A stretch of 64,000 nucleotides of DNA, taken from NCBI RefSeq assembly GCF_002556545.1, contig NZ_CP022685.1, forward strand, positions 1,302,001 through 1,366,000, given 5' to 3'. The stretch comes from Streptomyces formicae. GTDB taxonomy: Bacteria; Actinomycetota; Actinomycetes; Streptomycetales; Streptomycetaceae. Shown in pieces: positions 1 through 9,699 of the stretch (its first letter is position 1; every line of letters begins with the position of its first letter). The position numbers and the translations under genes are program-made. The notes below the pieces were generated by a model that saw only the letters and a program-made list of their open reading frames with translations, searched no databases and was not told the DNA's origin.

Positions 1-840
1 CAGCACCTCCTTGACGCCCTTCAGACAGGAAGGCGCCTCCTCCGCGATCACGCGGAAGAGGCCCGCGGTCAGATGGACGGCGTCGGCACCGGACTCCGTG
101 ATCAGCTGAGGCAGGCGCCCGCCGTCCGCCTCTCCGCCGGGCGGCAGGACGATCTCGCCCCCCGACAGCAGGGGCACCCACACCTCGTAGGTGGAGATGT
201 CGAAGGCGTAGGGCGCGTGGAACAGGACCTTGCGGTGGGCGTCACCGTGCCAGCACGTGTCGAGCGCCAGGTCGAGGACGTTCCGGTGGGTCGCCTCGAT
301 GCCCTTGGGCTCGCCGGTCGAGCCGCTCGTGTACATCACGTACGCCAACTGCTCCCCGGTGAGTGGCGTATCGGGAGTGCCTGCGGGTGCGGACCGCCAG
401 TCGTCCGACTCCACGTCGAGGACGTACAGGCTGTCGGAGGCGAGGAACCCCCGGTAGCGGGAGTCCACGAGCAGACGGCCGGCCCCGCTCTCGGAGAGCA
501 CCTTGAGCATGCGGTCGACCGGGTAGCCGGGGTGCAACGGCACGTACGCGCAACCGGCCTTGAGGATCGCGAGGAGAGAGGCCACGAGGAGGGGCGTGTG
601 CCCCTGGAGCACGGCGACCGGCGTCTCGTTGCCGACCCCGGTGCGCAGCAGCGTCCGCGCGAGACGGTCCGAAAGGTCGTCCAACTCCTGGTAGGTGAGG
701 GTGACTTCGGGGGAGCGGACCGCGACGGCGTGCGGCGTGCGCGCGACCTGGGCGCGGAACGCCTCGGGGAGGGAATCGGGTAGGGAACCAGATAGGGACT
801 CGGGCAGGGAGGGGACAGGGTCTGGGGGCAGCGTGGGCAT
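1..840 (-). CDS. NRPS adenylation domain, N-terminal part (runs off left edge); Hpg predicted
   Basis: The open frame starts at ATG 840 and is still open at base 1, giving 280 codons. It starts directly as an adenylation domain with no condensation domain before it. Visible core motifs are A2 (LKAGCAYVPL, about residue 91), A3 (YVMYTSGSTGEPKG, about residue 166) and A4 (FDISTYEVW, about residue 214). Aligned by eye to GrsA, the pocket residues visible before the edge are D235, I236, Y239, H278 and L299. These match the start of the 4-hydroxyphenylglycine code DI(F/Y)HLGLL, which fits the Hpg-forming enzyme encoded just upstream. The gene is probably the third of an operon with the FAD enzyme (48 bp gap) and hmaS-hmo. 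Later domains lie outside the window, so a stand-alone A domain cannot be told from a full module. The family is certain; the substrate is an inference. Confidence 0.93.
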   Translation of the reverse strand, partial: MPTLPPDPVPSLPESLSGSLPDSLPEAFRAQVARTPHAVAVRSPEVTLTYQELDDLSDRLARTLLRTGVGNETPVAVLQGHTPLLVASLLAILKAGCAYVPLHPGYPVDRMLKVLSESGAGRLLVDSRYRGFLASDSLYVLDVESDDWRSAPAGTPDTPLTGEQLAYVMYTSGSTGEPKGIEATHRNVLDLALDTCWHGDAHRKVLFHAPYAFDISTYEVWVPLLSGGEIVLPPGGEADGGRLPQLITESGADAVHLTAGLFRVIAEEAPSCLKGVKEVL

Positions 841-888
841 GACGGCCCGACTCCGTTCTCTGCGATCTCTTCGTTCTCGTCGTGTGCG

Positions 889-2342
889 TCAGTGGCTCAG
901 CTCGGCCAGTTCCTGAAGGTCCCGCGCCGTCGAGGCGCCGAGCTGGAGCGCGACGTCCTTGGCCTGGTGTGCGGCGATGTAGAGGAGCGTCGCGAAGAAA
1001 AGGACCCGGACGTGGGTGGCGGCGCCGACGACCCAGATGTTCTCGGGCGGCGCTTGCGCGGACGTGCGGATACGCAGGTCCGCGCCGAGCCGGTCGACCG
1101 GGAGGGCGTGGCGCGGGGCGTGCTCCAGGTGGATGCTGTCGTCCGTGGTGTCGTGCCAGAGCACGGGCGGTTCGTAACCGCACGCGCTGACGACACGGTC
1201 GACCGTGCTCACGTCTCCGTCGGGCCACTCCACCGACCACACAGGGCCGCGACGTCGCACGCGCACCGGGTAGTCCCGCGCCAGGCGCAGCGCTCCGCGA
1301 TCGATGTGTCCGAGCAGCTTTCGGGCGTTGGGCAGGATCAAGGCCGTGGCGTATCTGCGGCCGACGGTGTGGAATGCCTTCAGGACCTTCGCCCGCGCCG
1401 GAGGCGGCAGGGTGGGTATCCATGCGGCGAGTTCCGCGCTCACGCCGACGGCGACGTCCTGCCACGCACAGGCCCCGCTCTCGGCAAGGGCTGTCTCCGC
1501 CCTGAGCCGCTGGACGGGATCAGTCGCGCCCGTCATCTGTTCGCGCAGCGGGCGGGCGTCGCACTGGCGGACCGACTCGACCATGATCCTGGTGAGCTTC
1601 CGCACCAGGCGGGGGTCCGCCGAATCGAGGGACGCGATGCCCTGGGACGCGGTGACCGATGCGGGCAGCAGCGGCGTCGCCGTACGGACCGCGGGCAGTT
1701 GGCCGGAGGGCGAGGCCATGGTGACGCGGCTGCCGTCCCCGCACAGCAGCAGGGCGGCGTCGACGGCGGACTGACGGGACCCGAGGACGAGGACCCGGGA
1801 CCCCGGCGGCACACGGCGCGCGAGGCGGTCGGCGGGGAACGGGCTCGCCAGGAAGGTCGGATCGTCCTGATGAGCGCGCATGAGCTCGGGGATGCGCGGC
1901 TTCTCGAGTCCCGCGGCGACCACCACGTCAGAGGCCCGCACCTCGGTGCCGTCGCTCAACGCCACGCGGTATCCGCCCGTGCGCTTGCCGATGCTCCGCG
2001 CCCTGGCACGGATCCGTTCGACCCGGACGCCGCGGGCGGCGGCCAGGACGGAGTACTCCTCGAAGCGGTGGGCGACGTACTCGCCGAGGAGGCGACGCTC
2101 CACGACGTCGTGCGGGGCGCGGGACAGGCCGCGGTCGCACAGATAGTCCACGAAGTCGTACGGCTCGTCCGGCACGAGGGAGTTGGCCTCGCAGGAACTG
2201 TTGGTCAGCAGGTCGGGGTGGTACTCGCCGAACGCGATGCCCCGGCCGACGTCGCGGGGGTCGACGATCCGGATGGACCGGTGACGTGCCGTGCGCACCG
2301 CGTTGACAAAGACACTCACGCCCGTCGCCCCGGCTCCGATGA

Positions 2343-2361
<19 letters not shown>
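889..2361 (-). CDS. FAD/NAD(P)-binding oxidoreductase of the Hpg/NRPS cluster
   Basis: This 490-residue protein has an N-terminal dinucleotide site (IIGAGATGVS, residues 6-15) and a second nucleotide-binding segment around LVLGSRQSAVDA in the middle. A C-terminal GAATHVRVLFFATLLY segment resembles the closing helix of flavoproteins of the PF13454 type, which are related to the ornithine/lysine N-hydroxylase fold. Its ATG overlaps the end of hmaS-hmo by 19 bp, so the two are probably translationally coupled, and the adenylation domain follows 48 bp later. The likely role is oxidation of a building block or of the assembled peptide. The substrate cannot be read from sequence, and neither N- nor C-oxidation is excluded. 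Confidence 0.85.
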
Positions 2362-4589
<2,228 letters not shown>

Positions 4590-4604
4590 GACTGGACCAC
4601 CCTT

Positions 4605-4661
4605 CGGCAGAGCTGAGGAACTGTGGCGGTACATCGGCAGAGTTGATGAACCGCTGCGGTA
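4605..4661. repeat. Two imperfect 27-bp direct repeats in the hmaS-hmo leader
   Basis: The segments 4605-4631 and 4635-4661 both begin CGGCAGAG and end GCGGTA, with about five differences between them and a period of 30 bp. They lie just upstream of the hmaS-hmo start codon, between it and the large inverted repeat at 4754-4782. They may be a duplicated leader segment or tandem regulator sites. Confidence 0.6.
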
Positions 4662-4753
4662 AAGGGGGAGGTTCTCGTGCGCCTCAGGCCAAGCGCCTTC
4701 CATAACGCTGCCAGCTTTGCCAATTCGGCCGTCGGCCGCCACCGTTCGCCCGG

Positions 4754-4782
4754 TGCAGCAACGTGCGCCGCACGTTGCTGCA
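4754..4782. promoter_or_regulatory. Cluster operator site 1 (TGCAGCAA-N13-TTGCTGCA), upstream of hmaS-hmo
   Basis: The arms TGCAGCAA (4754-4761) and TTGCTGCA (4775-4782) flank 13 bp. Here the inner bases are complementary too, so the whole 29 bp is a perfect palindrome. The same element with the same spacing occurs at 7466-7494 and, with one mismatch per arm, at 16886-16914. It lies 165 bp upstream of the hmaS-hmo start and 12 bp past the aroC stop, so this copy could also act as an intrinsic terminator for aroC. Confidence 0.75.
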
Positions 4783-4793
4783 GCGGTTCGCAC

Positions 4794-5987
4794 TCACCGG
4801 ATCTGGAGGTTTTCGAGGTACGACGTCACGTTGCGCCGGGTCTCGGTCACGCTGTCGCCGCCGAACTTCTCGGCGACGGCGTCGGCCAGGGTCAGCGCGA
4901 CCATCGCCTCGGCGACGATGCCCGCGGCCGGGACCGCGCACACGTCGGAGCGCTGGTGGTGCGCCTTGGTGGCCTCGCCGGTGGCCACGTCGACGGTGGC
5001 CAGCGCGCGCGGCACGGTCGCGATGGGCTTCATCGCGGCCCGCACACGCAGCAGTTCACCGGTGGTCAGACCGCCCTCGGTGCCGCCGGAGCGTCCCGAG
5101 GCGCGCCGGATACCGTCGTCGGTGGCAACGATCTCGTCGTGCGCCTGGGAGCCGGGCACACGCGCGAGGTCGAAGCCGTCACCGACCTCGACGCCCTTGA
5201 TCGCCTGGATACCCATCAGCGCGGCCGCCAGCCGCGCGTCGAGCCGCCGGTCCCAGTGCACGTGCGAGCCGAGGCCGACGGGCACGCCGTACGCGAGCAC
5301 CTCGACCACACCGCCCAGGGTGTCACCGTCCTTGTGGGCCTGGTCGATCTCGGCGACCATCGCCTTCGACGCGTCGGCATCGAGGCAGCGCACCGGGTCG
5401 GCGTCGAGCTTCTCGACATCGGCGGGGGTCGGGTACACGCCGTAGGGAGCCTTGGCGCTCGCCAGCTCGGTCACGTGGCTGACGATCTCGATCCCGGCCG
5501 TCTCCTTCAGGTAGGAGCGGGCCACCGCGCCGAGCGCGACGCGGGCCGCGGTCTCGCGCGCCGAGGCGCGCTCCAGGATCGGCCGGGCCTCGTCGAAGCC
5601 GTACTTCTGCATGCCGGCGAGGTCGGCGTGGCCGGGCCTCGGGCGGGTCAGCGGGGCGTTACGGGCCAGATCGGCGAGGACCGCCGGGTCGACCGGGTCG
5701 GCCGCCATGACCTGGTCCCACTTGGGCCACTCGGTGTTGCCCACCATGACCGCCACCGGCGAGCCCATGGTCAGGCCGTGCCGCACGCCACCGAGGAAGG
5801 TGACCTCGTCACGCTCGAACTTCATGCGCGCACCGCGTCCATAGCCCAGGCGGCGCCGTGCCAGATGGTCGGCCACCATCTCCGTGGTGATCGGCACGCC
5901 GGCGGGAAGTCCCTCCAGCGTCGCCACAAGTGCGGGTCCGTGGGACTCCCCAGCGGTCAGCCAGCGCAACCTGCCCATCGAGCTCAA
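4794..5987 (-). CDS. aroC: Chorismate synthase, probably a cluster-dedicated copy
   Basis: This 397-residue protein of normal length catalyses 5-enolpyruvylshikimate-3-phosphate to chorismate using reduced FMN, in the cytoplasm. It has the chorismate synthase signature GESHGP near the N-terminus, [11 protein letters not shown] near 45-55 and the RPGHAD region near 115. The start is TTG 5987, which overlaps the aroA stop (TTGA) and has an AAGGAG ribosome site 5 bases upstream; an ATG at 5978 is possible but too far from that site. Translational coupling to aroA, together with hmaS-hmo downstream, suggests a second chorismate synthase that feeds hydroxyphenylpyruvate production for Hpg. Whether a housekeeping copy exists elsewhere cannot be seen here. 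Confidence 0.96.
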   Translation of the reverse strand: MSSMGRLRWLTAGESHGPALVATLEGLPAGVPITTEMVADHLARRRLGYGRGARMKFERDEVTFLGGVRHGLTMGSPVAVMVGNTEWPKWDQVMAADPVDPAVLADLARNAPLTRPRPGHADLAGMQKYGFDEARPILERASARETAARVALGAVARSYLKETAGIEIVSHVTELASAKAPYGVYPTPADVEKLDADPVRCLDADASKAMVAEIDQAHKDGDTLGGVVEVLAYGVPVGLGSHVHWDRRLDARLAAALMGIQAIKGVEVGDGFDLARVPGSQAHDEIVATDDGIRRASGRSGGTEGGLTTGELLRVRAAMKPIATVPRALATVDVATGEATKAHHQRSDVCAVPAAGIVAEAMVALTLADAVAEKFGGDSVTETRRNVTSYLENLQIR

Positions 5988-7369
5988 CGGTTCTCCTTCG
6001 CCATGCCGACCGTGTTCGTCACGTCGGCCGTGTTCGTCATGTCGGTCGTGCCGACGGGAAGTTCGTACCGGGAGAACAGCCGTCGCATCTCGTTGTGGAA
6101 TCCGGGAAACGTCTTGGCGACACAGGCGGGGTCGTCCAGGGTGATCGTTCCGGGGGCCACGAGCCCGAGGACGGAGAACGCCATCGCGATCCGGTGGTCC
6201 CGGCGGCAGTTGACGCGGGCGGGACGGAGCGGGCCCGGGTGAATAGTGATCCTGTCGGCGCCTTCCCGGGTCTGGACTCCGATCGCCGCGAGGTTGGCCG
6301 CGACGGCCGCTATCCGATCGGATTCCTTCAGCCGCGCGTGGCCGATCCCCCGGATGGTGATGGGGGCGTCCACGAGTGGGGCGATGGCGGCGAGGGTCAT
6401 GAAGGTGTCCGAGATCTCGCCCATGTCGACGGTGAATCCGCCGCGGAGCGTTCCGTTCCCCGTCACGGTGGTCGCGGTCTTCCCCACCTGCACGCGGGCA
6501 CCGGCCTTCGCCAGGACCTCGACGAACCGCAGGTCACCCTGCGCGCTGTCGGTGCCGAGGCCCGGAACCGTCACGGTCTGCCCGGTCCCGGCCGCCGCTG
6601 CGAAGAAGTACGAGGCGGTGGACGCGTCCGGTTCGATCGCCACGTCGGCGGCGGCGTACGCACCGGGTTCCACGGCGAAGTCACCGTCGTCCCGCTCCTG
6701 GACCCGTGCGCCGAAGCGGCGCATGAGGGACAGCGTCATGTCGATGTAGGGGCGGCTGACCAGCCGCGCTCCCCGCAGCGTGAGTCCACGCCGCATCAGG
6801 GGCGCCGCCATCAGCAGACCGCTGAGGTACTGGCTACTCATGGACGAGTCCACGGTCACCTCGCCGCCGTCCAGGCCGTCGGCGTCGATCACCAGGGGCA
6901 GGCCGCCGCCCACACCCGCGGTTGCCCGCGCGCCGATCCTCAACAGCGCGTCGACCAGAGGCTTTTGCGGGCGCGCCCGCAGCTGTGCGGAGCCGTCGAA
7001 GAGGAAGGCGCCCTGCCCGGTGGCGGCGAAGGGAGGAAGGAACCGCCCCGCGGTCCCCGCATCGGCGCACCAGACCCTGGCAGGGCCGACCGGGCCCCTG
7101 CCGATTCCGGTCACGTCCCAGACCTCGTCCAGTGGGCTGCTCTCCCATCGGGCCCCCATGCCCGCCACCGCCGCCCGGAACGCGATGGTGTCGTCACTGA
7201 CGAGCGGGGCCAGGAGGCGGCTGACACCGGTGGCGGCAGCGGCGAGCAGGAGTGTTCTGTTGGTCAGGCTCTTCGAACCAGGTATGCGGGGGACCAACTC
7301 TGAGGAACGTGCCGTATCAAAGGACGGCCGGTCTGCTTCGGTCCGCTCGGAGCGTAATTTGGCATCCAT
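5984..7369 (-). CDS. aroA: 3-phosphoshikimate 1-carboxyvinyltransferase (EPSP synthase), cluster copy
   Basis: This 461-residue protein transfers the enolpyruvyl group from PEP to shikimate-3-phosphate. Visible motifs are PGSKSLTNR near the N-terminus (phosphate/PEP binding), [15 protein letters not shown] and [10 protein letters not shown] near the C-terminus. The start is ATG 7369 with AAGGA 7 bases upstream; a much longer open frame running back to 8125 covers low-complexity and promoter DNA and was rejected. Codon 5 is TTA (7355-7357), the rare leucine codon read by the bldA tRNA, which suggests developmental control of the whole aroA-aroC unit. The pair lies directly behind cluster operator site 2. 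In streptomycetes housekeeping aroA and aroC are normally not adjacent, which supports a specialised copy. Confidence 0.95.
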   Translation of the reverse strand: MDAKLRSERTEADRPSFDTARSSELVPRIPGSKSLTNRTLLLAAAATGVSRLLAPLVSDDTIAFRAAVAGMGARWESSPLDEVWDVTGIGRGPVGPARVWCADAGTAGRFLPPFAATGQGAFLFDGSAQLRARPQKPLVDALLRIGARATAGVGGGLPLVIDADGLDGGEVTVDSSMSSQYLSGLLMAAPLMRRGLTLRGARLVSRPYIDMTLSLMRRFGARVQERDDGDFAVEPGAYAAADVAIEPDASTASYFFAAAAGTGQTVTVPGLGTDSAQGDLRFVEVLAKAGARVQVGKTATTVTGNGTLRGGFTVDMGEISDTFMTLAAIAPLVDAPITIRGIGHARLKESDRIAAVAANLAAIGVQTREGADRITIHPGPLRPARVNCRRDHRIAMAFSVLGLVAPGTITLDDPACVAKTFPGFHNEMRRLFSRYELPVGTTDMTNTADVTNTVGMAKENR

Positions 7370-7465
7370 CAAGTAATCCTTCCCTAGGCGGATTTCCAAA
7401 GAAGGGGGCGTTCCCTGAACGCGCCGTCGCGACACTAGTCTGGACCGTCCTGGCGTGCGGAGATG

Positions 7466-7494
7466 TGCAGCAAGCTGCATCACAACTTGCTGCA
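7466..7494. promoter_or_regulatory. Cluster operator site 2 (TGCAGCAA-N13-TTGCTGCA), upstream of aroA
   Basis: The arms are exact at 7466-7473 and 7487-7494 and extend to GTGCAGCAAG / CTTGCTGCAC around 11 bp. The site lies 97 bp upstream of the aroA start. A 10-N11-10 layout resembles the geometry of StrR-type sites, although the arm sequence differs. The rest of the 7370-7784 spacer holds no gene that I can support; it contains the repeats at 7641-7720 and presumably the divergent promoters. Confidence 0.78.
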
Positions 7495-7640
7495 CGATGC
7501 GGTGATGGCGGGCCGCTCGACCGGAAGGGCAAGCTGATTTCCGTGGTTGCCATGTGACTGCTCGACTGGGTCGTTCCGGTGGAGGACGACACCGCCGCCT
7601 TTTCATCCGAACAATTCGCCGAGAACGCCGAGAACGCCGA

Positions 7641-7720
7641 CCGACGCGTCGACTCGATTCGGCTTGACTTGACTCGATTCGACTTTGATTCGACTCGATT
7701 CGGTTCGACTCGATTCGGAC
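7641..7720. repeat. Degenerate GACTCGATTCG repeat tract upstream of the alcohol dehydrogenase
   Basis: Four copies of ACTCGATTC(G) occur within about 70 bp (starting near 7652, 7672, 7693 and 7709), with related GATTCGACT fragments between them. Just before the tract, GAGAACGCC is duplicated at 7621-7638. The composition is far lower in G+C than the neighbours. The tract lies 65-145 bp upstream of the dehydrogenase start, so it may be part of its promoter or a slippage-prone junction. Confidence 0.7.
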
Positions 7721-7784
7721 GAATTGAGGAACGACGCAGCGGCGGTCCGCCCGTCCTCTCCGAGCCAAGGGAAACCGGATCACC

Positions 7785-8831
7785 ATGCCCAGCACCCTCG
7801 CGTTGTCGCTGCCCGCCAAGGGAGCAGCGTTCACACCGACCACCATCGAGCGGCGCCCACTGCGCGACGACGACGTCCGCATCGACATCAGCTTCTGCGG
7901 AATCTGCCACACCGATCTGCACTTCGGCCACGACGACTGGGGCGGCACGCTCTTCCCCTTCGTGCCCGGACACGAGATCACCGGAGTGGTCTCGGAAGTC
8001 GGCGACGCCGTCACCGCGTTCGGGGTGGGTGACCGGGTCGGCGTGGGCTGCATGGTCAACTCCTGCGGGCGGTGCGCGCCTTGCACGGCAGGCGAGGAGC
8101 AGTACTGCACCGAGGGCTTCGTCAAGACGTACTCGGCCCGTGACCACGACGGGACGGTGACCCTCGGCGGTTACAGCCAGTCCATCGTCGTCGCCGAACG
8201 CTTCGTCCTGCGCATCCCCGATGAACTCGAACTTGCCGGTGCGGCCCCCCTGTTGTGCGCGGGCGTCACCGTCTACTCGCCGCTGCGCCGGTGGGGGGCG
8301 GGTCCCGGCAAGAAGGTCGGCGTGCTCGGCATGGGCGGTCTCGGGCATCTCGGTGTGAAGATCGCCGCGGCCATGGGTGCCGAGGTCACGCTCCTCGGCC
8401 GGTCGCCGGAGAAGAGGGACGACGCGCTGGGCTTCGGTGCCGCACGGTTCGTGGACACCCGCGACAGCGCGGAACTCGCCGCGCTCGCCGGCCACTTCGA
8501 CCTGATCGTCAACACCGTGCCCGCCCTCCTCGACGTGGACACGTATCTGGGCCTGCTAGACCTCGGGGGCACCCTCGTCAATGTGGGCGCACCGGGCGAC
8601 CCGGTCGCCTCGTACAACGTCTTCTCGCTCCTGAGCGCCCGCCGCAGCATCGCGGGGTCATCCATCGGCGGCATACGCGAGACCCAGGACATGCTCGACT
8701 TCTGCACGAAGCACAAGATCACATCGGAGATCGAGATGATCCCCGCCGACCGGGTCCCCGAGGCCTGGGAGAACCTGTCCGGCGTCCGATACCGCTATGT
8801 CATCGACATCGCCACGCTCGGCGCGCCCTGA
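7785..8831 (+). CDS. Zinc-dependent NAD(P) alcohol dehydrogenase (cinnamyl-alcohol dehydrogenase type)
   Basis: This 348-residue medium-chain dehydrogenase/reductase probably oxidises or reduces an aldehyde/alcohol pair with NADP(H). The catalytic zinc site is CGICHTD (about residues 37-43) with GHE near 64. The structural zinc lobe is C-x2-C-x2-C-x7-C (CGRCAPC...C, about 88-102). The nucleotide fold carries GMGGLGHLGVK near 183. Length and layout match the YahK/CAD group. The gene is transcribed away from aroA and stands alone, convergent with the TetR gene. A role in the pathway, for example processing of a polyketide or aromatic aldehyde, is only suggested by location. Confidence 0.93.
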   Translation: MPSTLALSLPAKGAAFTPTTIERRPLRDDDVRIDISFCGICHTDLHFGHDDWGGTLFPFVPGHEITGVVSEVGDAVTAFGVGDRVGVGCMVNSCGRCAPCTAGEEQYCTEGFVKTYSARDHDGTVTLGGYSQSIVVAERFVLRIPDELELAGAAPLLCAGVTVYSPLRRWGAGPGKKVGVLGMGGLGHLGVKIAAAMGAEVTLLGRSPEKRDDALGFGAARFVDTRDSAELAALAGHFDLIVNTVPALLDVDTYLGLLDLGGTLVNVGAPGDPVASYNVFSLLSARRSIAGSSIGGIRETQDMLDFCTKHKITSEIEMIPADRVPEAWENLSGVRYRYVIDIATLGAP

Positions 8832-8855
8832 CGCCCCGTAACTGACGACGGCGGG

Positions 8856-8882
8856 GAGGCGTGAGCCCTGGGCGCACGCCTC
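8856..8882. terminator. Bidirectional intrinsic terminator
   Basis: An 8-bp perfect stem, GAGGCGTG (8856-8863) with CACGCCTC (8875-8882), lies between the convergent dehydrogenase and TetR genes. There is no U-run, as is usual in streptomycetes. Confidence 0.55.
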
Positions 8883-8922
8883 TCGCGCCACGGCTGCCAG
8901 GCCCCGATCCACCGGACGGCCC

Positions 8923-9546
8923 CTAGTGCGTCGCCGTCGTGGTCATGCCCTTGAGGAGGAGCCGCAGGATCTGCTGCAGCTCGTCGGCCAGCGGTTCGAT
9001 CTTGTCCGAAGGATCGTGGGCCCATCGGTACAGGGCTCCGAGGTAGACGTCGCGCAGCACGTTGCCGACACCGATCGGCGACATGCCCGGGCTCAGCTCG
9101 CCCTCGCGCACCCCGCTCTCGACGATCTTGGCGAACACCTCCGCGACGTGCGGCTCCTCAAGGATCGGCCGGCCCGCCTTCACCCATGCGGTGAGCATGG
9201 CGGCGGTGAGCCGCGGATCCTCCTGGTTGATGCGGACGAGGACCGCCATGCACTCCTCGAGTTGGGCGACCGAACCGGGGGTGAACACGTTGCTCGCGTC
9301 GAGGCCCGTCACGAGTGCGGCACGCCTCCTGTCTCCCCAGGCGCCGATGATGTCTTCCTTGCGCTGGAAGTAGTTGAAGAAAGTTCCACGCGCCACGTCG
9401 GCCCGCTCGGCGATCTCGTCGATGGAGGTGTGGTCGTACCCCTTCTCCACGATGAGCTTGACTGCCGCCGAGTACAGCCGTTCCCGGACTCGTTGCTTAT
9501 TGCGTTCCCGGCGGCTGACCGGCGGCGTTGCCGCACTCGCGTCCAT
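8923..9546 (-). CDS. TetR/AcrR family transcriptional regulator
   Basis: The 207-residue protein has a typical N-terminal TetR helix-turn-helix at about residues 15-60 (KGYDHTSIDEIAERADVARG then FFNYFQRKEDI) and an all-alpha ligand/dimer domain behind it. ATG 9546 was chosen because AGGAGG precedes it by six bases; an upstream in-frame ATG at 9693 lacks such a site and would include promoter DNA. The gene sits between the PKS gene, which ends 153 bp upstream, and the convergent alcohol dehydrogenase. Either neighbour could be its target. The inducer is unknown. Confidence 0.92.
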   Translation of the reverse strand: MDASAATPPVSRRERNKQRVRERLYSAAVKLIVEKGYDHTSIDEIAERADVARGTFFNYFQRKEDIIGAWGDRRRAALVTGLDASNVFTPGSVAQLEECMAVLVRINQEDPRLTAAMLTAWVKAGRPILEEPHVAEVFAKIVESGVREGELSPGMSPIGVGNVLRDVYLGALYRWAHDPSDKIEPLADELQQILRLLLKGMTTTATH

Positions 9547-9664
9547 TGAGTGCCTCCTGTGTGTGGTGAGCTCGCGAGGCCTGAGTGATGTGAGCCGACG
9601 GCAAGGGGCCACCCGGATCCAGTCGACCTGTCGGGGGCAGTGGGGCGCGCTGGCCACTGTTAAT

Positions 9665-9693
9665 CTATCGCACATTTTTATACTGGAGTGCAA
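9665..9693 (-). promoter_or_regulatory. Candidate promoter/operator of the TetR gene
   Basis: Read on the minus strand, TTGCAC (9693-9688) is followed after 17 bp by CGATAG (9670-9665), in an unusually A+T-rich pocket just beyond the PKS stop. The GCAC/GTGC arms at its edges could be part of an autoregulatory operator. A further inverted pair, CAGTGG/CCACTG, lies downstream near 9640-9660. Confidence 0.4.
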
Positions 9694-9699
9694 GTTTCC

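Noticed and set aside
7370..8125. Upstream extension of the aroA frame
   Set aside because: It translates the repeat tract and the antisense of the dehydrogenase; ATG 7369 has a good ribosome site and begins the family.
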